A stretch of 59,712 bases of DNA from Rhodospirillaceae bacterium. Lineage in GTDB: Bacteria; Pseudomonadota; Alphaproteobacteria; UBA8366. The DNA lies in the NCBI GenBank assembly GCA_002715005.1, contig PAXN01000054.1, positions 1 to 59,712 of the forward strand, in the 5' to 3' direction. Under the pieces are notes generated by a model. The model saw nothing but the letters and a program-made list of their open reading frames with translations, made no database searches and was not told the DNA's origin. This document shows, piece after piece, positions 34,489 to 44,600 of this stretch; within the stretch, counting starts at the first letter, position 1; each line of letters begins with the position of its first letter. A program made the position numbers and the translations under genes.

Positions 34489-37400
34489 TTACTTAGCCAC
34501 CTGCCAAGTATTATCCGTTGGCCTTAATACTCCGCGACTTTTTACTGTAGTACCATCCATCAAATGAACAATATTTCGAGTAGTTACTTCATTTCTCCAC
34601 ATTAAGTCTGCTTTTCCGTCACCGTCATAATCACCTATATTTCCGATTTGCCAGTTAAGGTCTGCAACTTCATTGATAAGCGTGCTGGTGTCTATTTGGC
34701 CGTCTTTCATTAAATAAGCCCAGTTTCTTCCATCTGCTTGGTTTCTTAAAATAATATCTGCAGTTCCATCACCATTTATATCCCCTGTTCCAGCAATTTG
34801 CCAGTTCGTGTTTGCGGTAATTAAGCTGTACTGGCTTGAGATTTCGCCGTCTTCCATTAACCAGATATAAACTAAGCCCGTGGTAGATCTGCGCCATATA
34901 ATATCTTCGTCGCCATCACCATCTATATCGCCCGTAGCGACGACATGGAAGTTAAGGTCTGTAACCCAAAGCGAAGGTTTACTTTCACCAATACGACCAT
35001 TCTCCATTAAATAGAACCACGTATCTCCTCGTTCAACGTTGCGCCACATAACGTCGCCAACACCGTCGGCGTCAAAATCACCGTTGCCTACCAACTGCCA
35101 GGTTTCAGCGGTAACGTAGTTAAGCACGTAGCGGTCTTTGATGTTGGCGCCATCCATTAGATAAATGAAGTTTTTACCTGTGTCGTTGTTGCGCCAGAAG
35201 ATATCTGACTTTCCATCGCCATCGTAGTCGCCAAGGCCATCCATCGTCCATGTGTATTCCTGAACAACATTAATTGGCGTTGCTTCTGATATTTGTGTGC
35301 CGTCCATTGCCCACAAGAAGTTCCAGCCTTTATTGAAGCTTCGCCATAGTAGATCCGCATTACCATCGCCATCTACATCGAACTTAGTGGGCTTATAACG
35401 TGATGGGTCAAACGGGAACGCATCGTCTTCATCGTTAACCCCATCATTGTCGTCATCTGGATCGAGTAAATCAGAGATAAAGTCCCCGTCGTTGTCCGGT
35501 GGTGTACTGCCGCTATCTGATGGGTCAGTGTTATTTCTAAACTCATCCCAATTTGTGTAACCGTCACCGTCAGCATCACCATCGCTATCGGCTAACAACC
35601 AGTTCATCGCGCCTAAATATCTAAGCTCCCACCAGTCAGGAATGTTGTCACCGTCGCTATCGTGATTAGGAGATGTAACAACGGCAGTGCCCGTAGGTAT
35701 AACCGTTGAAATCGCCTGCATTAAAACAGGTGATGAGGTAGAACTTGCCACATAATTACCAATAAGTAACTTACCTGGAGGAAGGTTGTACCCCATGGAA
35801 AGTACGTAGTTTAAAGGTGATATGGCACCGCTGTTTAAGCTTCCTAATTCCCATCTGCCCCATTCACTACCATCACAAACACCTGAACATCCACCAGCAG
35901 TGGTACTGTTTGGATAGCTACTATATTGCGGCGCATTAGAAGTAACTCTGACTTCTGCAATTTGGGTAGGACTAGTGACTTCGAGCTCAAGATTTACCGT
36001 GGCTGTCGACTCACTGGTTATCGGAGTCGTGTACACATTTTCAACATCTAGAACGAAAGGCACTTGGTTGTGTATAGCAGTAACAAGGTTGCTTCTGCTT
36101 ACGCTATCAGCATTGTCCTCGCTAATTATTTCCGCCTCTATTTTCATTGTTTGGCCGTTAGTTACCGTAGAGTTCGCTTTCAAGCTAAAAGCTACCGCAC
36201 CTGAATGACTGGCTTCTATCGTTCCTAAGGGCCAGTAGATTACATTGCCTACCTTTTCATTTACCCCCGTAGCGCTCTGATAACTGTATCCTTCAGGAAT
36301 GGTTACCTTCAACAGGGCATTGGGATATGCGGTTGCGCTTGAATTACCATAGCTCACTTGAAAGCTTTGAATTTCATTCGCTTTTATTACACTTCGTTGC
36401 GAGGAAAGCACCATTTCTAACGGCAGTACAGCTGAGGTTAACAAAGATTGTCTAGCAGTTACTTGCAAGTCACCAGAAGCTTCTGTTGCATAAGCAATAA
36501 TGTCTAAGGGCTCGCCCGATACTGCATTGGTTGTGTAAAAAGGAATAGATATAGTTCTAGACTCGCCAGCCTTTAGGGTATCTAAAATCCAGCGACCTCT
36601 TTCATGATAGTCACACGCTCCACTGCAGCCCGCTGAAATTCCGGGAGAGGGGCGTGAATGGTGCAAACGTGTTCCCGTTTGAATATGTAATTGCACATCT
36701 GAAATGTCTAAAGCGCCTTCGTTTGCGACCACGAACTTTTGGTAACTGTATAGGTCTTGCTGGTGTAATGTGCTTGCTCGCGACGCTGTAACAGTTAACT
36801 TCACGTCTTCTTTAATTACTATGCTATCTGCAGAGCGTTGAACACGTTCAGTGCTATTGTATACCGCAGCTTCTAGTGAAATTGGCGTACCTTCAGTAAG
36901 CTCTGTATCCACGTCGAAGTACGCATAGTGCATACCTCCATCGCCAGGATTTACTGTTCCCAAATTCCATTGTAGCTGGCCATTTGCGATAAACGCACCG
37001 TCGCTCCCTGAAACAAAAGTAAGGTTTTCTGGAATAGGTAATTTCAACATAACGTCGGTGTACGCATCGCTACCTAATTGCCCGTACGTAATCTCATAGC
37101 GCACACGCTCGCCTACAGCAACTTGTTGCTTATCTGAAACAAGTGATAACTGCATATCATTATCACTCTTAGCAACAAACGTGGGTTGTAGCGTTAAGTT
37201 ATATGATTTCGTAGCATCGTCTACATGAAGCTGAATTTCTAAAGGCTCACCCTTTGTAATTTGATTGTAATAGATAGGAACAACAACAAAGCGTGACTCA
37301 CCGGCGCCAATTACAGGAAATGTCCACCTTGCCCATTCACCAGAATCGCAAGCCCCTGAACAACCACCTGTAATACCTGGCATAGGTAGTGTAAAGGCTG

Positions 37401-39090
37401 TTCTTGATGGAACCATCATAGATAAGTTGAGCTCACTGATGTCTAATGCACCTTTGTTAGCAACTAGCACTTTTACAAAGGTCAATTCACTTTCTTGGCT
37501 CATATCATTTTGTATAGTGGCAATAACGTCTAGGTTTAGCGTTCCATTAATAACAACAGAGTCTGTAGAGCGCTGAATCCAGTTCTCATCCTGGAGTATT
37601 GCTTCTGTTTTTACGATGTTACCGTTAGATAAAGGTGTAGAAGGCTTGATTTCTACGAACCGTGTTCCACCAATAGCAGGGTTAATAGTGCCTAAATTCC
37701 ACTCTACGTTTGAGCCAACTACCGCTCCACCATCGCTACTTGAAACGTAATCAAATCCTTCGGGAATAGAAAAAAGCAACTTCATCGGCGTGTAAGCGCT
37801 AGTAGCTTGGTTTCCATAAGTAATTTGATACTTAATAGATTCGTTGTTAGCAACAATACCTTTATTTGGGGAGATAATTAAATCGACTGTTGATTCGTTT
37901 GCACGAATAACCGTAGGGCGCGTTCCTAGAAAGTATTCTCCGCTGCCCGTAAACACTTGAACTAAGCTTTCAATTGGCTCTCCAGAATCGGCATTGGTAT
38001 TATAAGTGGGCACAGTTATTACTTTCGACTCGCCAGCACCAATGGTTCCTAATTCCCACCGGCCCCACTCAGACGAGTCACATGCACCACTGCAACCACC
38101 ATTTATGGAGGGCCTAGCCAGAGTATGTGCAGTTCCAGGAGCGACCATGGAAAAAAGGCTTACCTCGGGCACAGCCACACCGCTGTTATTACTAACAATA
38201 TAACGCATCACATTATAAGATCCCTCTTGCCAATAATCATTATTAGCACTTACCGTTAAGCTTAATTGCGGCAAGTTACTTGTCACCACCGCATCTTCCG
38301 AAGTGACAATAGCATTAGAGCCATTGAAAAACTGTGCACTTACTTCATCCACTTTGCCATTTGAAGACGAACCGGACTTTTTCAAAGTAAATAGATACTT
38401 ATTACCAACATCTGGGTTCAATGCAGGCAAGGTCCATACGATTTTATTGTTGGAAACCGTGCCGTTATGAGAGGCAGACACAAAACTCATTCCAGCAGGA
38501 ATATTCACTTCCATCGAAGGTGAGGCGATGCCCGTGTTACCCACATTTCCATAGGAGATCTCAAAATCCACATTCTCGTTGGCAGATACAACTTGTGAAT
38601 TGGCAGCAACGTGCAGTGCGACAGATGGAGAGTTGTTGATTGTTGAAGGTTTTAGCACTTCGAGCGTATTGGACTGCCCTGAATAGGTTACACTGGTTGT
38701 TAACGTGCGTTCGTCGCCAGTTGATAGGTTAGAAGAGTAAACAGGGAGCGTGACCACTTTAAAAGCGCCTGGGGCTAAGTCACCAAATTCCCATCTAGCA
38801 GTTTCTGTGTAGTCACAAACGCCGCTACACCCGCCCGATATAGAGGGTAATGGATTCCTAAAAAATGTGTTTTCTCCAACATTTACGTAAAGAGTAACGT
38901 CACTTTTTGTAGAGCTTGAATCATTTGAAATAATTATCTTGTGGTAGACGTAACCACCTGTTGAAGCTTTGTCAGTTGTTTTTGTAACGCTTAATGTCAT
39001 GGCATTTGCCATTGACGATATCATCATCAAGAAAGCGCTATAAAACAATATAGCTATGTTTATTTTAGGTTTGTAGTTACCGCAGTCCAT
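34489..39090 (-). CDS. Giant exported adhesin-like protein with DUF11-type repeats, TSP3 and FG-GAP tail
   Basis: A 1533-residue protein with a signal peptide (hydrophobic segment ILFYSAFLMMISSMANA, cleavage near residue 30). About 1100 residues follow as beta-sandwich repeats of DUF11/CARDB type. Five of them contain a G-C-S-G-x-C-D motif, then W-G-R-W-E/T and a turn rich in glycine. The two cysteines per motif could form a disulfide. Acidic DxDxDG segments (about 1145-1230) bind calcium. The last 300 residues are six FG-GAP-like repeats with WR(N/S) motifs ending VHLMDGTTVKSRGVLRPTD and W-Q-V-A-K. It is likely a surface or secreted, calcium-dependent adhesion or matrix protein. It is divergent from the regulator at 39349. 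Confidence 0.85.
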   Translation of the reverse strand: MDCGNYKPKINIAILFYSAFLMMISSMANAMTLSVTKTTDKASTGGYVYHKIIISNDSSSTKSDVTLYVNVGENTFFRNPLPSISGGCSGVCDYTETARWEFGDLAPGAFKVVTLPVYSSNLSTGDERTLTTSVTYSGQSNTLEVLKPSTINNSPSVALHVAANSQVVSANENVDFEISYGNVGNTGIASPSMEVNIPAGMSFVSASHNGTVSNNKIVWTLPALNPDVGNKYLFTLKKSGSSSNGKVDEVSAQFFNGSNAIVTSEDAVVTSNLPQLSLTVSANNDYWQEGSYNVMRYIVSNNSGVAVPEVSLFSMVAPGTAHTLARPSINGGCSGACDSSEWGRWELGTIGAGESKVITVPTYNTNADSGEPIESLVQVFTGSGEYFLGTRPTVIRANESTVDLIISPNKGIVANNESIKYQITYGNQATSAYTPMKLLFSIPEGFDYVSSSDGGAVVGSNVEWNLGTINPAIGGTRFVEIKPSTPLSNGNIVKTEAILQDENWIQRSTDSVVINGTLNLDVIATIQNDMSQESELTFVKVLVANKGALDISELNLSMMVPSRTAFTLPMPGITGGCSGACDSGEWARWTFPVIGAGESRFVVVPIYYNQITKGEPLEIQLHVDDATKSYNLTLQPTFVAKSDNDMQLSLVSDKQQVAVGERVRYEITYGQLGSDAYTDVMLKLPIPENLTFVSGSDGAFIANGQLQWNLGTVNPGDGGMHYAYFDVDTELTEGTPISLEAAVYNSTERVQRSADSIVIKEDVKLTVTASRASTLHQQDLYSYQKFVVANEGALDISDVQLHIQTGTRLHHSRPSPGISAGCSGACDYHERGRWILDTLKAGESRTISIPFYTTNAVSGEPLDIIAYATEASGDLQVTARQSLLTSAVLPLEMVLSSQRSVIKANEIQSFQVSYGNSSATAYPNALLKVTIPEGYSYQSATGVNEKVGNVIYWPLGTIEASHSGAVAFSLKANSTVTNGQTMKIEAEIISEDNADSVSRSNLVTAIHNQVPFVLDVENVYTTPITSESTATVNLELEVTSPTQIAEVRVTSNAPQYSSYPNSTTAGGCSGVCDGSEWGRWELGSLNSGAISPLNYVLSMGYNLPPGKLLIGNYVASSTSSPVLMQAISTVIPTGTAVVTSPNHDSDGDNIPDWWELRYLGAMNWLLADSDGDADGDGYTNWDEFRNNTDPSDSGSTPPDNDGDFISDLLDPDDDNDGVNDEDDAFPFDPSRYKPTKFDVDGDGNADLLWRSFNKGWNFLWAMDGTQISEATPINVVQEYTWTMDGLGDYDGDGKSDIFWRNNDTGKNFIYLMDGANIKDRYVLNYVTAETWQLVGNGDFDADGVGDVMWRNVERGDTWFYLMENGRIGESKPSLWVTDLNFHVVATGDIDGDGDEDIIWRRSTTGLVYIWLMEDGEISSQYSLITANTNWQIAGTGDINGDGTADIILRNQADGRNWAYLMKDGQIDTSTLINEVADLNWQIGNIGDYDGDGKADLMWRNEVTTRNIVHLMDGTTVKSRGVLRPTDNTWQVAK

Positions 39091-39348
39091 GTGTCACCCG
39101 CCTTAATATTGCATTGAATTTGATTATTAATCGGAATTGAAGGGAAACTTAGAATTGAGCCGAGCTAGCCCTTTCACCTAGAAGATTTCCCTTTCTGTAA
39201 AATGAGCGGGTAACTACCAAATACACACCTGCTCACTTTTCAAACAATACAGTTTTTGATATTTTAAGGAATACGTAGTTAGCAGTACTTAGCCGTAAAT
39301 AAAGACATTTAAGAATTTCTGTAATGCCAGTTGAAAAGGATTTGAGAA
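39091..39348. promoter_or_regulatory. Divergent regulatory region between the 34489 gene and the XRE-TPR gene
   Basis: A 258-base intergenic region between a giant exoprotein gene and a membrane-anchored DNA-binding protein gene. It is the natural place for both promoters and for a binding site of the regulator. I could not identify a palindrome with confidence. Confidence 0.4.
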
Positions 39349-41445
39349 ATGGCTACAAGAAAGCGGGTTAGAGGTGTTATCGCGTCACGAAATAAGCTTG
39401 AAGTAGCAATGCTTAATGCAGGCATTCGTTCTCAGTCTGAACTTGCTAAGCTTATTGCAGAAAAAGAAAACATCAACTCTCCCCCTAGAGACCTAGTTAA
39501 TAGAACTTTTCGTCAAACAAGGGTTTCTCACCAAACTATTACTCGCATTGCCACTGTCCTGGATGTCCCCCCTCATTCGCTATTTCTTACCCAAGATGAG
39601 CTAGAGTCGGAAGAGGAGTTAAACCCAGCCTCGGTAATCGACTCGACTATTTATAACGACACATCAGAGCCTGCGGATAACAATGCAGAAGAAGATTTAG
39701 AGGCTTCTGAGAAAAACAACGCTATTATACCTCCCTCTTCACCGACTTCCCGAACAGCTAAAGTTAAATCTCAAAGACACGCAGGAACGCTTCGACCCAC
39801 TCATATTGTGGCTTTTTTTATTATTTCTGCCGCTCTTATTTCGTTAACTTTACTCTGGAACACTAACGAAACTACTGTCGATTCAATTTCTCAGTCCATA
39901 CCTAATGTACAGTCATTAATGATCATAAAAGGTAACAGTGAGTTAGAAAAAGAAGTAGCTAGGAACCTGACCAAAAGACTGAAGAAAGACTTCACAATAT
40001 CTTCCGTTTCTATATCTGATATTGCAGCGAATGACTCGCCGTACTCGTTAACCGAGAGCTATAATGTTGATTTAGTCATCTCATTAGAATTAGTTGAAAA
40101 GGGTATATTTAAGGCGCTTTTGGGCTTTGCTTACACCACTACAAACAAAACTTTGCTCGCATCTTTGATAGACAGCGAAACTATAGTTACAGAAGAAACT
40201 ATTGATAAATCCTCTGTCAAACTAGAAAGCGCTCTTAAACAGTATTTAGCTATACCTGAGTACACTTATAAGGGGTTGGACGAAACTAACACGAAAAACT
40301 ATGTTTCTAGTCAAGCATTGCTTCACAAGGGCCTAAACGAAGGTAATGTTAATGCTGCTCTTGAGAAAACTCATCTTATATTAGCGACTGCGCCAACAAA
40401 TCCATTGGCCTTAGCTCAACTTTGTAATTTGTATGCTCAAAAAATGTATTTAACAGCGGATGACAACTATTTAGTACACGCCACCGATGCTTGCAACCGG
40501 GCTAGCGAACAAGCTAAAGATAAACCGGAAGTGTTATTTTCATTGGCACAAAAAAGTCGTCGAGAAAATGACATCGAGTCTGCAATCGCTTATTACTCAG
40601 AAGTTTTAAAAGTAAGTCCTAATTATTCTTCCGCATATGTAGGCCTGACAGAAAGTTATTTAAAGAAATTTTTGGTGACTAAAAGCTCTAAAGCCATGTC
40701 GTTAGCTAAAGAAAATATTGTTAAAGCAAGTAGATTGGCCCCCAACGATTGGATGATTCCATTCATTGAAGCCCGCTTACATTATTACGAAGGTAACGCT
40801 TCACTTGCCTTAAAAAAATTCGAAGAGAGTAAAGATATTGAGGTCACTCAAAACGTTTTAGGTAACTTAGGCAGTATTTATTTTTGCAACGGAAACATTG
40901 AGGCCGCCTTTCAAAACTATAAAGCAATGGAACATGAGTTTGGTGCCTCCAATATTTCAGATCATCTGCTAGCAACCGCTAGCTTTTATATGCAGAAATA
41001 CGACGACGCCATAGGATATAATTTGAAAAGCCTCGACGCTATGGCTGATACTAATAGTAATGGCCTCTATCCAATTTGGATTAATTTGGGAGATTCATAT
41101 TTAGCTAAGAACATGAAACAAGAAGCAATGGAAGCCTATGAAAATGCAGTTAAGATCTCACAAAGATCTGACCAAAACACCACGGTAATGGTTGATCAGT
41201 TATACGCTTATCTTCACATATCTAGAATGAACCGCACGTTTGAAACAGGGTCGATAAAAGCAGGGATTCGTGAGGAACTTAGCAGCATTGAAAGCCAAAT
41301 TTCTGACCCCGGCGCAAAGTTTCGTTCAATGGTCATTTGGGCTTATTTAGGAGACAAAGAGAAGGCACGCAACATTCAAAAAGTGCTTACATCGCAGTGT
41401 AAAGGTCTAGCTAAGTATCCCGGTGTGGAGGATATTTTAGGTTGA
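39349..41445 (+). CDS. Membrane-bound XRE-type transcription regulator with periplasmic TPR domain
   Basis: The 698-residue product has an N-terminal XRE-like helix-turn-helix (about residues 15-82: IRSQSELAKLIAEKEN, then VSHQTITRIATVLDVPPHSL), an acidic and proline/serine-rich linker, one transmembrane helix (about 150-172, IVAFFIISAALISLTLLW), and a long C-terminal region (about 310-690) of TPR-like helical hairpins with the N-x-x-x-A-x-x-x-Y pattern. The topology is cytoplasmic DNA-binding, one crossing, periplasmic sensor, as in CadC/ToxR-like regulators, but with an XRE rather than winged-helix head. The divergent position to the giant exoprotein gene suggests it regulates that gene, and possibly the other FG-GAP genes. 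It has its own downstream terminator. Confidence 0.78.
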   Translation: MATRKRVRGVIASRNKLEVAMLNAGIRSQSELAKLIAEKENINSPPRDLVNRTFRQTRVSHQTITRIATVLDVPPHSLFLTQDELESEEELNPASVIDSTIYNDTSEPADNNAEEDLEASEKNNAIIPPSSPTSRTAKVKSQRHAGTLRPTHIVAFFIISAALISLTLLWNTNETTVDSISQSIPNVQSLMIIKGNSELEKEVARNLTKRLKKDFTISSVSISDIAANDSPYSLTESYNVDLVISLELVEKGIFKALLGFAYTTTNKTLLASLIDSETIVTEETIDKSSVKLESALKQYLAIPEYTYKGLDETNTKNYVSSQALLHKGLNEGNVNAALEKTHLILATAPTNPLALAQLCNLYAQKMYLTADDNYLVHATDACNRASEQAKDKPEVLFSLAQKSRRENDIESAIAYYSEVLKVSPNYSSAYVGLTESYLKKFLVTKSSKAMSLAKENIVKASRLAPNDWMIPFIEARLHYYEGNASLALKKFEESKDIEVTQNVLGNLGSIYFCNGNIEAAFQNYKAMEHEFGASNISDHLLATASFYMQKYDDAIGYNLKSLDAMADTNSNGLYPIWINLGDSYLAKNMKQEAMEAYENAVKISQRSDQNTTVMVDQLYAYLHISRMNRTFETGSIKAGIREELSSIESQISDPGAKFRSMVIWAYLGDKEKARNIQKVLTSQCKGLAKYPGVEDILG

Positions 41446-41616
41446 ACTAATAAGCTATGTGATTGAAGAACACTTTATACAAACCTATCTAAATTGCTCT
41501 TCGCTAACTTTATACTCAAAACGTGAGCACTTTATGATTTACAGTTAAATAGTGAAATTAATAGTTATTCAGATAAGTAGGCTTTGTTTTCACCACAAAA
41601 ACAAGCCTACTAAAAG

Positions 41617-41644
41617 AAAAAAGAGAGCAAACGCTCTCTTTTTT
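41617..41644. terminator. Bidirectional terminator between regulator and 41648 gene
   Basis: A perfect 12-bp stem (41617-41628 with 41633-41644) with loop AAAC, with T-runs at both ends, serves the convergent genes on both sides. An additional imperfect stem (about 41577-41611, one bulge) lies upstream of it on the plus strand. Confidence 0.88.
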
Positions 41645-41647
41645 AAT

Positions 41648-44600
41648 TTACTTGGCCACTTGCCAGTTGTTGTCGGTTGGCCTCAAGACTCCGCGATCTT
41701 TTATAGTAATACCGTCCATCAGATGGATGATATTTCTTGAAGTCACTTCATTTCTCCAGAGAAAGTCCACTTTTCCATCGCCGTCATAGTCGCCGATGTT
41801 AGCAATTTGCCAATTCAGGTCTGCCACTTCATTGATGAGAGTACTTGTACTTACTAAACCAGCATGCATGAAGTAAACCCAGTTTCGACCATCTACCTGG
41901 TTTCTCATAACGATGTCGTCGATACCGTCTCCATTTAAGTCACCAGTGCCAGCAATATCCCAATTAGTATTCACTGTATTAAGCGTATATTGATTAGCAA
42001 TGATGCCATTTTCCATTAACCAGATGTAGTTTACGCCTGTTGTGCTGTGACGCCATATAACATCATCATCTCCGTCGCCGTCTAGGTCACCAGTTGCAGC
42101 AATTTTATAATTTAGGTCAGTTACCCAGAGAGACGGTTGGCTAATTCCAATATAACCGTTATTCATCATGTAAAACCATGTATCGCCTCGGCTTGTATTG
42201 CGCCACAATACATCACCTGTACCATCGCCATTGAAGTCACCACTACCAGCTAATTCCCAGATTCCGGCAGTCACATAATTTAAAGCGTAGCGCTCTTTTA
42301 TACTTGCGCCGTCCATCAGGTAAATAAAGTTTTTACCTGTATCACTATTTCGCCAAAATATATCTGATTTGCCATCGCCGTCATAATCGCCCTGACCAGC
42401 CATGGACCACGTATATTCTTGCACGACGTTAATAGGAGTAGCTGAAGACAACTGGGTACCATCCATCGCCCATAGGAAGTTCCAACCTTTCGCAAAGCTT
42501 CGCCATAGTAGATCAGACTTTCCATCACCGTTTACATCGTTTATTGCTGCATAGCCAAGTGGCGTAGGGTCGGCAAGGTCGACAATACCATCACCATCAT
42601 CGTCGTCATCGGCATTATTGCCAATACCATCACCATCAGTATCAAGCCACTCTGCAGGGTTTTGAGGGAACGCATCAACCGTGTCTAGCCAGCCATCGTT
42701 GTCATCATCTGGGTCGCTATTATTACCAATGCCGTCGCCGTCAGTATCAACCCATTCGAATCTGTCGTTTGGAAACGCATCAACGCTATCTATAACACCA
42801 TCACCATCGCTGTCAGCCCCACTACCATTGTCTACACCTGGAATAACTATGTTATCCACCCAGGCTGAATCTAGACCATGAGAAACCGAACTATCCTTTG
42901 AAAAATCCCACTTAAAGGTGTGAGTGCCGTCAGAAATTGGAAACACAACGGTTTCAATTGCGCTTACACCAGACCACTGACCTTGTAATACATCATCTAT
43001 GTAGAATCTTAAGAAGTCATAACCAGATTCTGAATCAACTTTCATATCAAAGCTTAAATCACCAGCAGCAGTTTCAAGCGTTAACTCTGCTGTTGCGGAT
43101 TGCCCGTCTATTAGTGCATCTGGCACTTTCATACTATATAAGCCGTCTATAGGTTCTATATCGCTTATTTCCCAATTTGCGTCACCAGTAAGGACAAAGG
43201 AACTTAGTGCTGCGTCACCAGATTCAAAATCTAGTGCACTTGTTGATGGAGGAGCGCAGCTTAAAAAGCTACGTTGTGAACTTGCGATAGGTCTACCTTG
43301 AACAACAGTATTAATCACCGCTGTATGCTGCATTTGGTCAGCAAAGATATCCGCGAACGTTATTAGGTACTGACTTTGTAAAACGTCAGATAAGGTTGCG
43401 TAAATGTTTGCCAACTCTGAATTATCTGGCGCGTAATAGTAAATACCATAAGTTCTGTTTGCCAATTCTTGTAGTACGGTAGCATCTGCTTGCCCTAAAC
43501 CTATTGTAAATACAGGTATGTCGTACTGATTAGAATTAGCAATTACGGAATCGAGTGTTCCAGTACTGGCTGTATCGTCACCATCAGTCAGAACAATAAT
43601 AGCTTTTCTGCCCGATGTACTAGCAATATCAGTTAAAGCTACATCAATCGCATCGTACATTGCTGTTGCACCGTAGTTATCGAATGGAGAATCGATAGCA
43701 GCATAAAGCAAAGCAGTGTCTGTCGTTAAGGCTTGTACGACATTCGGCTGGTCAGAAAATTTAACAACCATACCCTCATCGGCATCCGACTTATTTTCAA
43801 TAATAAGTTTAGCAGCCGTTTGCATACTAGTTATATCAGAAGACGACATGGAAGCACTGTAGTCCATCACAACCGCGAAAGTCGTTTTTGAATTGGCTGA
43901 CTGTACTTGAGTGACGCTACTAATTGGAGAGGCGGTGCCATCAAGGTACAAGTCGAAGCTATTTATACCCAGTCCATCTAAAGGCACACCATTTTGATCG
44001 TAAACACTCACCACCGCTTCAAGTAGCGGGCATTGATATTCTACTATTTGGTTGATGCCTGTATTGTAATCGCGGCAACTATCATATGTAGAAAACACTG
44101 AACCGAATTGATTCTCATCAGTAACTTGAACTTCAATGTTGTGATCTGAACCACCATTTGTAGGGTCTGTAAATGTGACTACATACTGACTTTGAATGCT
44201 TGTAACTATTGATTGATAGATGTCTTCCAACTCTGTCGACGTTGGAGAATAATAGCTTAGGCCACCAGTTCGCTGTGCTAGAGTGCTCATGGCATCTCTA
44301 TCACCAGAACCAAGTGTTACTGTATAAACAACAATACCAAGACGATTGGCATAATCGACCACTTCGTCAATATTGAACGATGAGTTATTGTCAGAGCCAT
44401 CAGACATTGCTACCACAACCTGCCTACCTGATTGGCCAGATACATTCGATAGAGCCTGATATACGCTATCGTACAATGCAGTTGAACCACCCCTTCCAGC
44501 GTAATCTTCAGGTATTGAACTTGTAACAAGAGCAAGATCATCAGTGAACGGCTGTATGACGTCTACGCTACTTGCAAATTTGATTATGCTAGCTTGGTCG

